A stretch of 64,000 nt of DNA from Stereocaulon alpinum. Taxonomy: Eukaryota; Ascomycota; Lecanoromycetes; Lecanorales; Stereocaulaceae. Below, piece by piece: positions 12,201-25,198 of this stretch. Positions within the stretch are counted from its first letter, which is position 1. The number at the start of each line of letters is the position of its first letter. The notes beneath the pieces were generated by a model. It searched no databases. It saw only the letters and a program-made list of their open reading frames with translations, and was not told the origin of the DNA. Both the position numbers and the translations under genes were made by a program. Location of the stretch: NCBI GenBank assembly GCA_018257865.1, contig JAEUBA010000062.1:1-64000 (forward strand). Reading direction: 5' to 3'.

Positions 12201-14100
12201 ATAGCAGTCCTCGCTTTTAAAACTTAATTATAAAGTAATAAGTAATATTAATACTAAGTATATAGAGCTTAAGGAGGTCGTATATAAGCTTATTAAGCTT
12301 CTACTTAAATATATAGGCCGTTAGATTATAACAGTACTCTTATATCTAGCTAGGCTTTAGTAGATTTTAAATATCAGGCTACTTAGGATTATATATAAAG
12401 GTAATAAAGTACTTAGGTTTACCCCTTTTCTAAACGATCGTTATTACGTCTTATATCTTCGCCTTTATATATCGTAGGCTTCTTAGTATCGTAGCTGGTA
12501 GTATAGTTACTTTAGACCTAAAATCCTTAAGAGAGATACTAGGGTTAGTACTAAGCCTATCTATAAGCCTTAAGTAGTAGTCGGCTTAGATAGTTTGCTA
12601 ATTTCGCCTATACTAATTTAGATTATTTATCTTAATTAAAGCCTAGATATTAGTAACCTAGTAACTGAAAAGACGCCCCCTATCTAGTATATAACTAAAG
12701 TAAGGTAAACGGATCTATAGTATAGTTAGATTTAGAAGGAAGATATTCTAACCTAGAAATATTATAATCTAACTTAGGGTAATAAAAGATACTTACCTAT
12801 ATCTACTTTATATAAAACTAACGTCTTATTAATTATATAGATCCTCTACGCCCTTAAGGTATATTATCGCTATTAGTATTAAGGTCGTTTTCTTACTCTA
12901 AGTTATTACTACTATCTTCTTACTCTAGATCCTCCGAAAACTGGAAGTTATAGCGAGATAGTATACTAGCGGTATAATTACGCTGCGATATATATAGTAG
13001 ATAATCGCTAGGAAGCTGTTAACCGGCTAATAAGATATAATTATACTACGACTATTCGCTAAATAAGAATAGTAAGATATACTATAAAGCTATATAAGAA
13101 GGATACTACTTTAGGATTATTATAAGACCCCCCTCTTTAGTTTCTATACGGATATTACGTTTAATACGACCCTTTTTCCTATTAGTAGGTATAATTATAA
13201 TACGGGCGACCTTAGTAGATATAAGGCGATTATATATACCCCTATTTTAACGTTTTAGATTAAGCTGCTAAATACGTATACTTATTATCTTAATTAGATA
13301 TCTTTCCTTATCCTCCTTTATATAATCGAAGTAAGTCTTAAAACCTTAAGTATATAGATTAATAGTACGTAGGATACGCTATAGCTGAGTAAGGGTAGCT
13401 AGATCTATACCCCCTAAATAGTACTACTGAGTATCCAGTTACTCCTATATACTATCTAGGGTATAGATTTAAGCAAACTTCGCCCGTTCGCCGTTATCCG
13501 GTATAAGAGGCCTTATATAATAGTAGACTAACCCCTAGATTCGGAACGTAGTACGGCCTACGTTAAAGTCGATATTATTAGCTACCTTACTAGTAAAGGA
13601 GAGGCTATTATTATAGCTAATAATATTTTAAATAAACTCTTTACTGCGAGTAGTCCTATAGCGTATAGGGTACCTATCTATTAGGATATCTTTAATTTTA
13701 TAGAGTAAGTTATTTATTTTACGCGCTATAAGCTTACAGTCCTTTTCTAGTCTATTAGGTAATAGATTAACCTCTTCTAGCTTATATAATTAATTAGGTA
13801 GTAACTAATTATTCTTCCTATTATCGTAGTATAGCTACCGATTATTAGGCCTACGTTCTATAGGCTAAGACTAAGTAGTATAGTAGGGGTAGGTATTAGA
13901 CGTATTATAGAAACCTTTATTAATTATAAAGAGCTTTACGTCTTTAGCTGTAGCTAGGTCCCTATATAACTAGAATATAGCCCTATTCCTCAGCTAATAT
14001 AGGCTACGCCGGCGACTAGGGTAGTCTAGGCTATAGTCTTTTATAGTTCGTTCTTAGTAGGCGTAGTAGCGTAGAGTGCGCTTAGAGTATACTAGTTTAG
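9173..14100 (-). pseudogene. Helitron Rep/helicase relic, minus strand
   Basis: Reading the minus strand from about 14100 downward, RIP-broken frames give the N-terminal Helitron region (NNSLSFTSKVANNIDF near 13600, FNVGRTTFRIQGLVYYYIRP near 13540), the Rep motif PKYFITFIYNPK (about 12410, family FxxTFTxNPxWP) and FxKRGLLYAYILLI (about 12215, family F-Q-K-R-G-L-P-H-x-H). The PIF1-like helicase Walker A (FFLNGAKGTSKTF near 10560) follows, then the terminal helicase motif (PVRLVFIIIINKS near 9450). The order Rep then helicase is that of an autonomous rolling-circle Helitron. Stops sit at Gln/Trp positions. The 5' TC end was not located. Confidence 0.85.
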
Positions 14101-15979
14101 GTAGGGGAGTAATTAAGTTAATATCTATAAACTTAGTAGGCGCTAACCTAGTAATATCTTCTAGAGTAGGAGCTAGTAAAGGGACTCTTTATAAGATTAC
14201 TACCTATAACCTTAGATTAATAGGGGTGCTATCACGCTATATCGCTAAATAACTACGAAGGTAGGAGTTATAGGATAGATATTAAAAAAGCTAACCTAAA
14301 TAGTTCTTAGGCTCTATATCCCTTAATATAATATTTAGATTATAAGTATTTAAAGCCGCCCTCTACTTCTTCCCTACTCTATCTCTTATACTACCTTAGT
14401 TACTACCGTTTATATTATTATCGCGCTTACTAAGGACTATCTATATACTTATCTATAGTTAAGCTATCGCTAGGGAAGGGCTCCTAGGGGAAGGGATAGT
14501 ATTTTCGCGTAGAGGTTAGTTAGGGGTAGCCCTAGTCTTTCTACTAGCCCTAGGTTATATCCTACCTCTTATCCTACTATTAATAGTATTACTACGCTTA
14601 GTAGGAGCTGTGCGAGGCCTCTTTAGAGGTAGTAGAGTTAGTAGGGATAAATTAGTAGGAGTAGACTTGTTAAGGACGTAGTTAGGGCGTTTCTAATTCC
14701 GTAGCTTTCGCGTAAGGTACAGCTTATCTATAATAGGATAAGTAGGATTAGATTAAGATATTACTAATAGTAGGATATTATTAGCTATATATATAGAAAT
14801 AATCTATAGAGTAATAAAAAAAGGACTAAGAAGTATAGGTATCGAAAATAATAAACCTTAGGCGGAATAGATCCGTATAGAAAGAACTAGTATAGAAAAT
14901 ATTAATTAGAGTAAAACTTCGTTAAAACTATATTAATTTTAATAATTCCGGCGTTATTAGAAAGCGTATAAAAAGTATTATAATATATAGTTAAGTAGAT
15001 AATATTATATAGGTAAAGTTCTAAGTGCGTATAATACAAAAAAATAAAGATATTTTGATAGTTAATAGAGTCTTAGTATCTTAATTCTTTTAAAAACTAT
15101 TAGTTAGAATAGCTCGGGAGATCTATAGGGTCCTAATTACCGATTTTCTATTATAGTAAGAAAGATTATACCAGCTGCGTTGTCTAGAGGTCCGTAAGGA
15201 ATTAATACTAGTTCCGGAAATACCGGAATATAGTATTACTTAAGCTAGTAAGGATAGTCTGCTTATACCTCTCTTAAGTATAAAACCCTTAGATTAGTAG
15301 TCCTATCTTCTAAGATACTAAATACTGCTATATATCGCGTTTCTTACGCTTTCCGAAGGATCGCAAGGGATTAATTCCGTTAATAGATTTTATACTAGAG
15401 TAATTATTAATACTCTTACTATTCCCCTTACTTCTAAGCCCTAACGATCTATATTATAAAGACGAAGTCCTCTATTATATAGTACCTATTCCTTCTAGGC
15501 TAACGCCCCTAATCTTAGTTACTAGGCTAGCGTACAGCTAGTAATAATATTAAGGCTTCGGGTAGGTCTATATTATAGGACTATAGGTCGAACTAGTAAG
15601 CAAACGTATCCTTACGTAGTAGAGTTAATAAATAGTTATAGGACGACTATTAAATAGGGGGGGGACGTATATAGTAGTATAGATAGTGCAGCTGCAGGCT
15701 TCTTAGTAGTAGGCGGTAATTAGTTAGTAGATAGTAGTTAGTTAGCGATTAGTTAGTAAGGGCTTAGCTTTAGGGACCTTTATATAGTAACGAATATTAC
15801 TATATCTTAGACAATTTATATATTCTTTTCTATATATAATTATTCTAGCAACAAGTAGTCTTTACAGTTAATAGTCTTTAATTCTACCTCCGTCTTATTC
15901 GCTTCTACCTCCGTTTTATATATAGTATCCTTGCACTTGCGATTCTACTATTAAGCCCTCTTAACCGACGCCCTTACCC
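14101..15979. other. Degraded spacer between the two Helitrons, with copy 2 of the hairpin repeat
   Basis: The 5' part of the minus-strand Helitron should extend into this region, but its TC start is not recognisable. Copy 2 of the 50-bp hairpin-bearing repeat is at 15469-15518. At about 15655 an A-rich/G8 run (aaatagggggggg) resembles a polypurine tract but no paired LTR could be found. No host coding signal was seen. Confidence 0.35.
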
Positions 15980-18402
15980 CCAAACGTTAACAGTAGTAGA
16001 ACCTAAAGTCGCCCTATATAGTAAAGTACCTAGACGGCTCTAGGTAGATCTATTCTAAAAAGTTTCTAAGGAGTTTTCAGCCTAAAATATCTATTGCGGA
16101 AGATAGTTACCCTTAGTATTATTACCGTAATAATAGTTATACTTAGATTAAAAAAGTAAACGGTTAGGAGGTAGTACTAGATAACCGCTAGGTAGTTCCG
16201 TATAATCCCTAGCTAACTCGTAAATACTCTATATATATTAATATAGAGGTATACGTATTAGTTGGTACTATTAAGTATATATATAAATATATATATAAAG
16301 GTATAGACCGTACGACTTTAAAGCTCGCCGACGAATATAACGAAATTATATAGTATCTTAATAGTTATTATATTAGTCTATACTAAGCTGCGTAGAACCT
16401 ATTCGAGTTCCGGAATTATAATAAAGATTTGCTAGTAATTCGATTAGTACTATACCTACCTAATAAGTAGTAGGTATATTTCCGTAAGGATATTATTAAC
16501 TTAGTATAAGTACTTAAAGAAGCTGAGATAACCCTTACTAGCTTTTTATAGTATAATACTAAATATACTAATAGCTACTACCTTCTATACTATAATTTCC
16601 TAGAGTATTACGTCTACTATAGTAAGAAAGGTAAACAGCGCTAGATACCTTAGTAATAGGGCCGTATAATTAGCCGGATATATTATTACGGACTAGTATA
16701 GGGCGAGCGTTTTTACTTATATATACTACTTATAGTTATCTAGGGGCCTACTAGTTTTATAGCTATTTATACTATTAATACTATTTTATACCTAACCTTC
16801 TAGGCTGCTTATATTGCGTTAGGTCTTTTAGACGATAATAGCGAATAGTTTTAATACTTTAATAAGTCGAAATACTTTTCTACTAGTTAAGCGTTATATT
16901 CTCTATTCGTAACTATACTAATTAACGGTAATTTAAGCGAACCTTTAAAACTTTAGGAACGTTTTTGTTTAGATATATACGATAATTTACTACGTCGTAT
17001 TACTCGCGATTACCTATTAGTACTAGCTGATTCCCTAGATATATACCTTAACTATAGGTTATTTCTAATTACTAAATAGTTATATGATTAGGGAAGAAAG
17101 CTTATGGATTATAACTTACCTGTACTAATTCTACCTTAGTCTACGTATACTTACCCTTTCCTTATCGCGTCTGAGCTATACTATAATATTACGGAGTAGG
17201 TATTATTCCGTAATCGTACTATTCCGTAATTAAATATCGAGTAATATTACGCTTTCGATATAATCGTTATAGCTATTACTATAACCCCTTAATCTACGTA
17301 CTTTTTTATCTACGGTGCTACGGGTACTAGCAAAACTTTTCTATATAAGGTATTATATTACTACTTCTACGCCTAAGGATATATTATTCTATACGTTACT
17401 TCTATAGGTATTATAGTAATCTTACTGCCTAGTAGCTATACCTTATATTCCCGTTTTAAGATCCTAATTAACTGCGATAATACGTCTACCTATTATATTC
17501 TAGTATAGTCTAATACGGCCTAGCTAATTCGCCGTACGACTCTAATTATCTAGGATAAGGTACCTATATAGAATAAGAGTAACTTTACTATAGTAAATAC
17601 TACCCTATACGATATCTATAAGAATAATAATCTATTTAGTAGTATACCGATAATTATAGGGGGAGACTTTATATAGACTATACTAGTAGTTCCTAAGGGT
17701 AATTATATTATATAGGTTAATACGAGCCTTTATAGTTCCTAGATTTAGCTATAACTTTTGATACTTAACCTTAACCGGAATATACGGCTTTACGCTAGGT
17801 CTAATAATTAGGTATTCGCGAGTTAGATTACCCGTATATCCTATAAACTATCTTTATATAGGTTAATATAACTACCGCTAGAAATTATAAACCTATACTA
17901 GGATATATAACTTTTTATAGAATTAATCTTTCTAACTATTAACCTTATACGTTCCTCGCTGGTACCGGATTTCTTTAAAAGTCGAGCGATCTTATCTCTA
18001 CGGAATAATATAGCAGCGCTCCTAAATATAGAGATCCTTTCCTATTTACCTAGCGATATACGGTATTTTCTATCTACTAATAGTTCGTTATTAGATAGTA
18101 TAATAGATAGATTAAGTCTTAAGTTTTTATAATCTCTTAAGCTATCTAGGTTCCCTCCTATATAGTTATATCTTAAGGTTAGGGCCCTAATTATATTACT
18201 ACGGAATCTATACCCTAATAAAAGTATATATAATAGAATACGACTAGTTATTATACGTCTATCCTAGTAGTATATTAAAGGTCGTCTTCTAAGAGGAAAG
18301 TAGGATAGTAGGTTACGCTTAATTCTAAGAATTAATCTAACTAGTAAAGATAGTAACTATCCTTAGATCCTTATATATAAACAGTTTTTAGTTCGGCTCT
18401 AT
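15980..18402 (+). pseudogene. Helitron helicase relic, plus strand, 5' exon-like half
   Basis: One plus-strand frame, broken only by TAA/TAG at Gln/Trp sites, reads a Helitron from the inter-domain region (YIYKYIYKGIDRTT near 16290) to the PIF1-type helicase. The helicase shows Walker A (FFIYGATGTSKTFLYK near 17300), Walker B-like I-x-D-K-V-P (near 17555), GGDF (near 17660), and PVRL-type sequence at 18390. The Rep HUH motifs are absent, so this copy is 5'-truncated or diverged there. The frame stops abruptly at the left border of the LTR element and continues beyond it at 25532, so the retrotransposon inserted into this Helitron. Confidence 0.85.
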
Positions 18403-18407
18403 TTTAT
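18403..18407. repeat. 5-bp target site duplication TTTAT, left
   Basis: TTTAT directly abuts the left LTR and is repeated at 25527-25531 directly after the right LTR. Removing one copy and the element restores an uninterrupted Helitron helicase frame, which confirms the pair. Confidence 0.9.
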
Positions 18408-18753
18408 TGTTACGGCTCGCCTAGAGGTGATCGTAGGAGAAGGCAGCTTTGAAGAAAACTACCTTGTATTAGGATTTGGCTAATAGGCTACGCTTAGTAT
18501 CTAGAAAATAGGATAAAGAAGAAAAGAAGTAAGAGCTTAGGAGCTTATAGGCCTAAATACCCCTAGCGCTAGTTAAGCGCTACGCTAAAGTTAAAAGGGG
18601 CTAGCGTTAGACCTAGGCCAAACCCGAGCCGAATCTAGGCTAGACCTAGGCCGAATCTAGGCTAAGGTATATAAACACTAGTAAGTAATAAAGGACTAGT
18701 AAGTAATAAAGGACTAGTAAGGTATTAAAGACCCCTAGATTAGGATTATAATA
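18408..18753 (-). repeat. Left LTR (3' LTR of the minus-strand element)
   Basis: It is 346 bp and starts tgttacggctcgcc on the plus strand. It matches 25199-25526 except for transitions typical of RIP and one extra 18-bp tandem unit (tagtaagtaataaaggac) that accounts for the length difference. It contains a repeated cctaggccgaatctaggc-like motif. Confidence 0.9.
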
Positions 18754-18772
18754 CTACCCCCCCCCTCTAAAA
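18754..18772 (-). other. Polypurine tract of the LTR element
   Basis: On the minus strand the sequence TTTTAGAGGGGGGGGG precedes the LTR start by 3 nt. This fixes the element's orientation as minus, in agreement with the reverse transcriptase reading. Confidence 0.75.
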
Positions 18773-20484
18773 AACTGCGTCCGCGCAGTTGCTGTTATAG
18801 GACGATTATCGTTAAGGTAGGTATAGTTATTGATCCTATTATTATAGGCCTTTAGCTAGGTAGGGAGTACTTATAGAGGGCCTTTCGTATTAGGATACCG
18901 TAGGTAGAAGGCCTTTAATATATAAGGCGCCGTTATCGTATTAGAGTAGGGATATTATTCTAAGTCTTTATCAGTACCTCTCTACTTAATCCGATACTTT
19001 AAGGTAGAGCTAACTAGCTTAGAGCCTAGTATCTCCTCTAACTCCTACTTATCTTATTCTAGTAGTAGTTATATTAGGGCTAGGTTAGGGCGTTACTACC
19101 CTAGTAAAGGATTATCAGGGTATTTATAGAGGGAGTAGGAGTAGAATACTAGCTAGATTATCTAGTCCTTTAGGAGTTCTACCTTCTAGCTTTTACTAAC
19201 CTTCTCTAAAACCTTAACTAGGCCGTACTAGTTATTAGAGAGCTTACGGGAGGGTTAATCTACCCTCTAGTTCTAAGTATCTACTAGCACTAGGTCTCTA
19301 ATATCCTAGTCTACCTTACGACGCTTATAGTTAGCTATTCGTCTTATCTTATCCTACTATAACTATAAGGAGGAGTATACAAATCGTATAGTATTTTCTA
19401 TATATAAGGCGACTTATATAGCGTCTTTATAATTTAACTTCTCTAAGGCGGTAATAGGGGGATTAGGATTACGGAGGTCTTAGGAGGTATATAGCTTATA
19501 CCCGTTTAATAGCTAGAAGGGCGTAATACCTAGAGATTCGTATAGTAGGGTTAGCTAGGCTAGATTTATAATTAGCAGTATCTAGCTCTAGTTATCCTAA
19601 TAGTACGTATAGAATAGGCGAAGGCGCTGTTTTATATATTAGTTTATAATCTCCGTTTAGCTATCGATATTTAGATTATATAATATAGTAAGCTTTACCT
19701 TAGTGCCTAGGATCTAGTAATACTCCTTCTAGAAAGTTAATATAAATTATACCCCTTAGTCTAAGATAATAGAGTCGGGTATACCTTAGTAATAAGTTTA
19801 GTAAGTAAGGAATAATTCAGCTATTCCCTTTACTATAATAGTTTTATAGTATAGTACTAAGAGAGATTTCTTCGATAGTCGGTCTATAACTATAAAAGTA
19901 AAGTTATAGCTAGCCTCGTCTAGCGGTAGCTTAGTAAAGTCTATAGTTAAGTATTAATATAGACGGGCTAGAATCTCTAAGGGCTTTAGGAAGCCTAGAG
20001 TCTTATCTCTATAAGCCTTTATTTAGGTATAGCTGTAATTAGCGATATACTACGCTATATTATTTCCGACGTTCCTCTAGTAGTATTATCTAGATAGGAC
20101 TATCTTAACCTTACTAATCCCTATATACGCGATAGCTGGCTGGGCGTAAATATAGCGGATTAGGGATATCTATAGCTTTAGTAGCTCTATTAGTACTTTA
20201 AGCCTACCTTAGAAGTATAGCTTACTATAGTTTAGGTCGTAGTTAAGGTAGTCGCTGCGGGCTTACTTACGTAGGGGTTCTAGCTCCAGCGAGTTCTTAT
20301 TAGCGTCGATTACCTAGTTAATAATATTATAGCCCTCAATATCGTATACGGTCGCTAAGGCGGGATTAGGCGCTTCGCCTTCTAGGTATTCTTCTAGTTC
20401 TTTAGGGTCTGCTGGCGTAGCAACGGGTAATAGCTCGACCTTTTCTACGATTTAGACTAGGTCGCAGTCCGGACAGGCGGTAAG

Positions 20485-20594
20485 TGTAAGCTCCTGCCAC
20501 TGCGCCAAAGCGCTAGGGCAAAAGACTTGATACGGGGGTGTTACGCGCTTGGCAGCAACCCCCTAATAGGGTATATATAGCCGTAGGCCTTACA
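20485..20594 (-). repeat. Left mini-LTR of the TRIM element
   Basis: It differs from the right copy by G-to-A and C-to-T changes only, for example TGTAAG here against TATAAG there, and cttggcag against cttagcag. This left copy is the less mutated one. Confidence 0.85.
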
Positions 20595-20905
20595 ACTATC
20601 CCCCTTCCTAGAATCTTAGTCCCCTAAGATCTAGGGTACAGGCACCTCGCAGGCGCTAAGCACTGCAGGCCCCAGCTGCCGAAGCAGGTAGGTTTCGGGC
20701 GTCGCAGGCGCTAAGCCCTGCGGGCCCCAGCTGCCGAAGCAGGTAGGTTTAGGCGACGGGCGCTCGTAATCGTGCACACAGCGTAATTCGAACCCCGACC
20801 CTCTACGCCGTATAAAGTACGTCAACCCCGCGTTGCCCCTAAAGGGATAGTACTCAGACCTAGTTAATAAGCTACTGCGGCCCTAAGGTTAGCGCGTAAT
20901 ACAGT

Positions 20906-21015
20906 TATAAGCTCCTGCTACTGCGCCAAAGCGCTAGGGCAAAAGACTTAATACGGGGGTATTACGCGCTTAGCAGCAACCCCCTAATAGGGTATATATA
21001 GCCGTAGGCCTTACA
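20906..21015 (-). repeat. Right mini-LTR of the TRIM element
   Basis: This is the partner of 20485-20594 and the more strongly RIP-mutated copy. It is followed directly by the GTAAG duplication. Confidence 0.85.
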
Positions 21016-24000
21016 GTAAGGGAGGTAACTACGACTTCTTCTAGTATTTAAGGGTCTACCTTCTTACTTAGGAGGAGTTACTAGCTCCGGATCGCGCGTT
21101 TACGGGCTTCTAGGGGCGTAATATCTTACTCCCTATAAGATAGTATATCCGCTATAGTATTCGTAACGCCGGTGCGGTATATAATTATAAAGTAGAAGTT
21201 AGTAAAGAACTCAGCCTAGCGAGCTTAGCAGGCTATAAGGTCTTTAGTAGTTATAAAGTATTCTAAGGCCTTATAATTAGTATATATATAGACTAACTTC
21301 TAGGCTCTAAGAAGCTCTAGCTTATACTACTAGAAGGAGCGGAAGATCGTAAGTAGCTCCTTATTATAAATTAGGTAATTTAACTCTATATCCCCTATTA
21401 TTTTTGAAAAGTATCCTACTAAGTAGAAGAGGCTATCCTTATATTTCTATAATAAGATACTAGCGACTATCCCGTCTAAGGAATCCGTCTTAAGGCGGGT
21501 TTCCTTATAAGGATTATAATACTTAAGAATAGGGGTAAAGAGGAGTACTTAGTAGAGGGAGTCCTAAGTATAGCGATAGGTATTATTAAAGTAGAAAGGT
21601 ATATCCTTAGCTATTAGGTAGACGAGTAGAGCAGTAATCCTACTATATCCTTAAATAAACCTTTAGTAGAAGTTATAGAAGCTTAGGTAGCTTTAGATAC
21701 CTTATATATTACCTATATACTGCTAGGTCTTAATAATAGCGACCTTCTCTAGATTTACCTTAATACCGTCTACTCTAATAACGAAGCTGAGGAACTTAGT
21801 CTTCGTAATATTAAACTCGCTCTTCTTAATATTAGCTTATAGGCCGTTAGCTTATAAGATAGCTATAACCTTCTTAGTATAAATCTTATACTCTATAATA
21901 GAATTAGAGTAAATTAGGATATTATCTATATATACTAAGTAGAAATCGTTAAGGTATTCTATTAGGATATTATTAATAAAACGCTAGAAGGTAACTAAGG
22001 TATTTATTAACCTAAATAGTATTACCTTATACTTAAAGGTACTATATTAACTGCAGAAACTAATAAGGTCCTCTAAGTCCTAATAGATCCTTACTCTATA
22101 GAACGCCTATTAGACGTCGATCTTTATAAAGATCTTAGCTTTATAGATTTAAGCTATTATCTTATCTATTAGTAGGAGCGGGTATAGATCCTTTTTAGTT
22201 AGGTTATTAAGCTTCTAGAAATCGACGTAGAAGTATAAGCTACCGTCTTCCTTTCTAGCGAAGAGTATTAGAGCTATATATAGTATATTCGACAGCTTAA
22301 TAAACCCCTTATAGAGGTAGTCTATAATATAGTATTTAGCTTTAGAGAGTTACTTATTAGTTATCTTTTATAGCGGCTTAAAGGTTAAGGTATTTAGGCT
22401 AGTAAGCTTAATTTTATAGTCTATACTTAATCTTCTATTAGGTAATATATTAGAGTCTCTTTATAAAAAGAGGGAAGCGAACTCCTAGTACTATAGTAGA
22501 AGCTTAGCTTTTACTAAGTCTTTATTAGCCTAGTACTTAATCTCTAGTACTTTCTAAGGGGAGAGGCTTATATCTATTATAGTAAGTTTAAGAAAAAGAT
22601 ACTCTTAGTATTAGTCCGCCCTACGGTTAATCTTACGCTCTAAATCCTATATTAAGGCGATAAAGGTATTAGAATTAGGAGGTCTCCTAGACCTCTTACT
22701 AAGGTAGAAATAAGATATTATAATAGCGGAAATTAGGGCGATATTAACCCTATAAGTACTATAGCTAAGGCGTTAAGCCTTAGCTAGTAATATCTTTAGA
22801 CTTAATATAACTAATATATCTAACCCTTAGAGGGTATCCTTTATTTTAGCGAGGTATTTCTTTAGGTCTTATATAAAACTTAACGGCCTACTACCTAGCG
22901 AATTAGGTAACCTTAAGCGAGGGGGAGAAACTAAAGCTAGCTATAGAGAGGGTAGTATACTTTAGGATAAGGTATTAATCTAGCTATCTATTAAAAGCTT
23001 AGGGTTAATAGAGGTAAGCCTAGCTTAACTATAGTAATACTTATCTACCTTAAAAAGAGCGTCCTAACGCTTAGTATCTTATTAGTATACTAAGGAAATT
23101 AGTTTCTTAGGCGGAGTTATTAGGAGGAGTACTCTCTTATTAAAGTACTACTAAATAGCTATATTAGTAGGCTATTTAAGGCTATTCCTCCCTTTAGTAT
23201 AGACTTACTTAATATCGTAGTACTCTAAGAATTTCTAACTAATAAGAACGTCGGTATAACCTAAGTTAGTAACTAAGAATAGAAAATTAATATAATAATA
23301 GTTAATTATTATTATAAGAAGTAGAGCGACTATAATAGGGGAGCCGCTTTAGCTATTATAGCTAGTTAGGATAATTAGCTTAGGAAGCTTAATAAAGCGA
23401 ATCCTAAAGGACTTAAAAAAGGCGAAGGCGAGGGAGGTTTTAATTATACTAAAAATATTAGCTCTACTATTAATATATAAAAAGGTTTTAACGAAAGATC
23501 TATTATATCCTAGCTCTATATTAACTAAGAACTAGCAGCCTCTAATAAGGGCCTAAAAGTTAAATTATAAGTCTTTCTATAGATTAGGGCTCCTACTATA
23601 GCTAGAGACTTTACTACGGCCTAGGAGTTTTCTAATAGCTCGTTAGACTCTATTTCCTTACTAACCTTAATCTTAAAGATCTTCTTTTCTAACGCCTATT
23701 AACTACGCTTCTAAGGGCAGTCGTTCGCCTAGTAGCTAATTTTACCGTAGTTATTATATAGCGAGTTAGCGGGCGTCTTAGGGGAAGCTGGTACTACTAG
23801 TATAGGAGATAGTAGATAAGGAAGGGTAGTTATACCTCTAAAGGTAACTTAGCGATTTATATAAGGGGTTAGAGGGGGTAAGAGGACTTACTAACTCCTT
23901 ATCTTTAAGATATTATAGGGGTTAGTATTTATTCCTATCTAAGGCCTATAAGCTATCTCCTTAGACCTAATATTTTATATTTCTTAATTTAAGATAGTAA

Positions 24001-25198
24001 GGTACTTATCTAAGGTACTATAATCCTCAGCTATCTTATACTTTTTTATATAGATACTTCTCTTTAAGGCGGGAGAGATTTTCTTATATAGATCCTTAAA
24101 CTAATACTTAGTACTAATCTTTCTAGTAGTCGCTAAATAGGTAAACTTAACCTAAAAATTATTATAGTTTATAGATCCTATCTTAAGCTTATAGTATATA
24201 CTATAAGTAGACTAGACGTAGTTATAGTTAAAGAAATACTAATCTAGTATATTTAGAATATTAGTAGCGTTATATATAGGAGACGTATAAGTTAGGTCTA
24301 TATATTAAAGGATTAGGGTTTTCGCCTCTCCTATAGTATACTTATAGTATATAGAGACTTACTTAGCCCTATCTTAAAAGTTTATAGGGTATTCCTCTAT
24401 AAAAATCTTTATATCTATTTTCTACGCGTTATATTTAACTTCCCCTATATAGTTACTAAAGTAGGATTAAGGGTATTTAATTTTTAATAGTTTAATAGCT
24501 ATCCCGCTAGGTATAGGCCTTAGGAGGTAGTAGTCTACTAACGGCTAGAGGTTAGTAGTAAGGGACCTCTATTAACGCTAGTTATTAGGAGATAGGTTTA
24601 GAGTAGAGGTAGCCTACTTAGATTAGGATTCTACTAAAGCTATTATAATAATAGTAGTAATAATAGCTTGCTAAGCTAGGGTAAAGGTATATATTTAGTT
24701 AGCTATCCTATTACTTAATAGGGGAATAATAACGGTATTTTTAGTAGGGGGGTTATTCTTAATATCCCTAAAGATATCTTTTAAGCTTAAGTCCTTTAAG
24801 GCTTCTAGTTTAGAATTCTTAATTAATAGTAGAGGATTATTAGGGTTAGAAGAGGAAGGTATAGGTACTAGGGATTAACTCCTTAAGGTAGATAGGAATC
24901 TTAGCCGGTTAGGGGGTATACTTTAGTATATACTCTTATAAGGTAGTATATAAGTATAGTAGTATACGTATTATTAGAGTTTTTTGAGTATAGGTATTAA
25001 CGCGAAAGTAGTTAAGGGTTTTAAAAAAAATAGGGATCTAGCTTTCTTTAAGATATACTAATTATTTAATTAGTAGGTATCTATTTATTAAGTAGGTAGT
25101 ACTCTTTATTAATAGGTAGCTCGCTAAGCTTAGCCTTAGTCTAGAAGAACGGGTAAGATATAATACTTTATAGTAGAGGGGGTATTAGTCCTATTTTA

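Larger units (their letters stand above)
20485..21015 (-). mobile_element. TRIM-like mini-LTR element nested in the LTR retrotransposon
   Basis: Two 110-bp direct repeats (20485-20594 and 20906-21015) begin TRTAAG and end CTTACA and flank about 311 bp of internal DNA. GTAAG occurs immediately outside both ends (20480-20484 and 21016-21020) as a 5-bp target duplication. A purine run on the minus strand next to the left repeat (ggaagggggatagt) fits a polypurine tract, so the element is probably on the minus strand. There is no pol coding capacity, which with the size fits a terminal-repeat retrotransposon in miniature. The internal part holds two tandem copies of a 55-bp GC-rich unit (20647 and 20702). 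It is clearly less RIP-mutated than its host element. Confidence 0.85.

Noticed and set aside
15655..15870. Solo LTR starting after a G8 tract
   Set aside because: No TG start after the tract and no second copy were found, so the boundaries cannot be supported.
20631..20825. Open frame of 64 codons on the minus strand inside the AT block
   Set aside because: It lies in the internal GC-rich part of the TRIM element, crosses its two 55-bp tandem units and has no domain. It is open only because that part escaped RIP.
20770..20835. tRNA-like T-arm (ggggttcgaatt on the minus strand)
   Set aside because: The flanking bases do not pair into a cloverleaf, and no acceptor stem or anticodon arm can be drawn.
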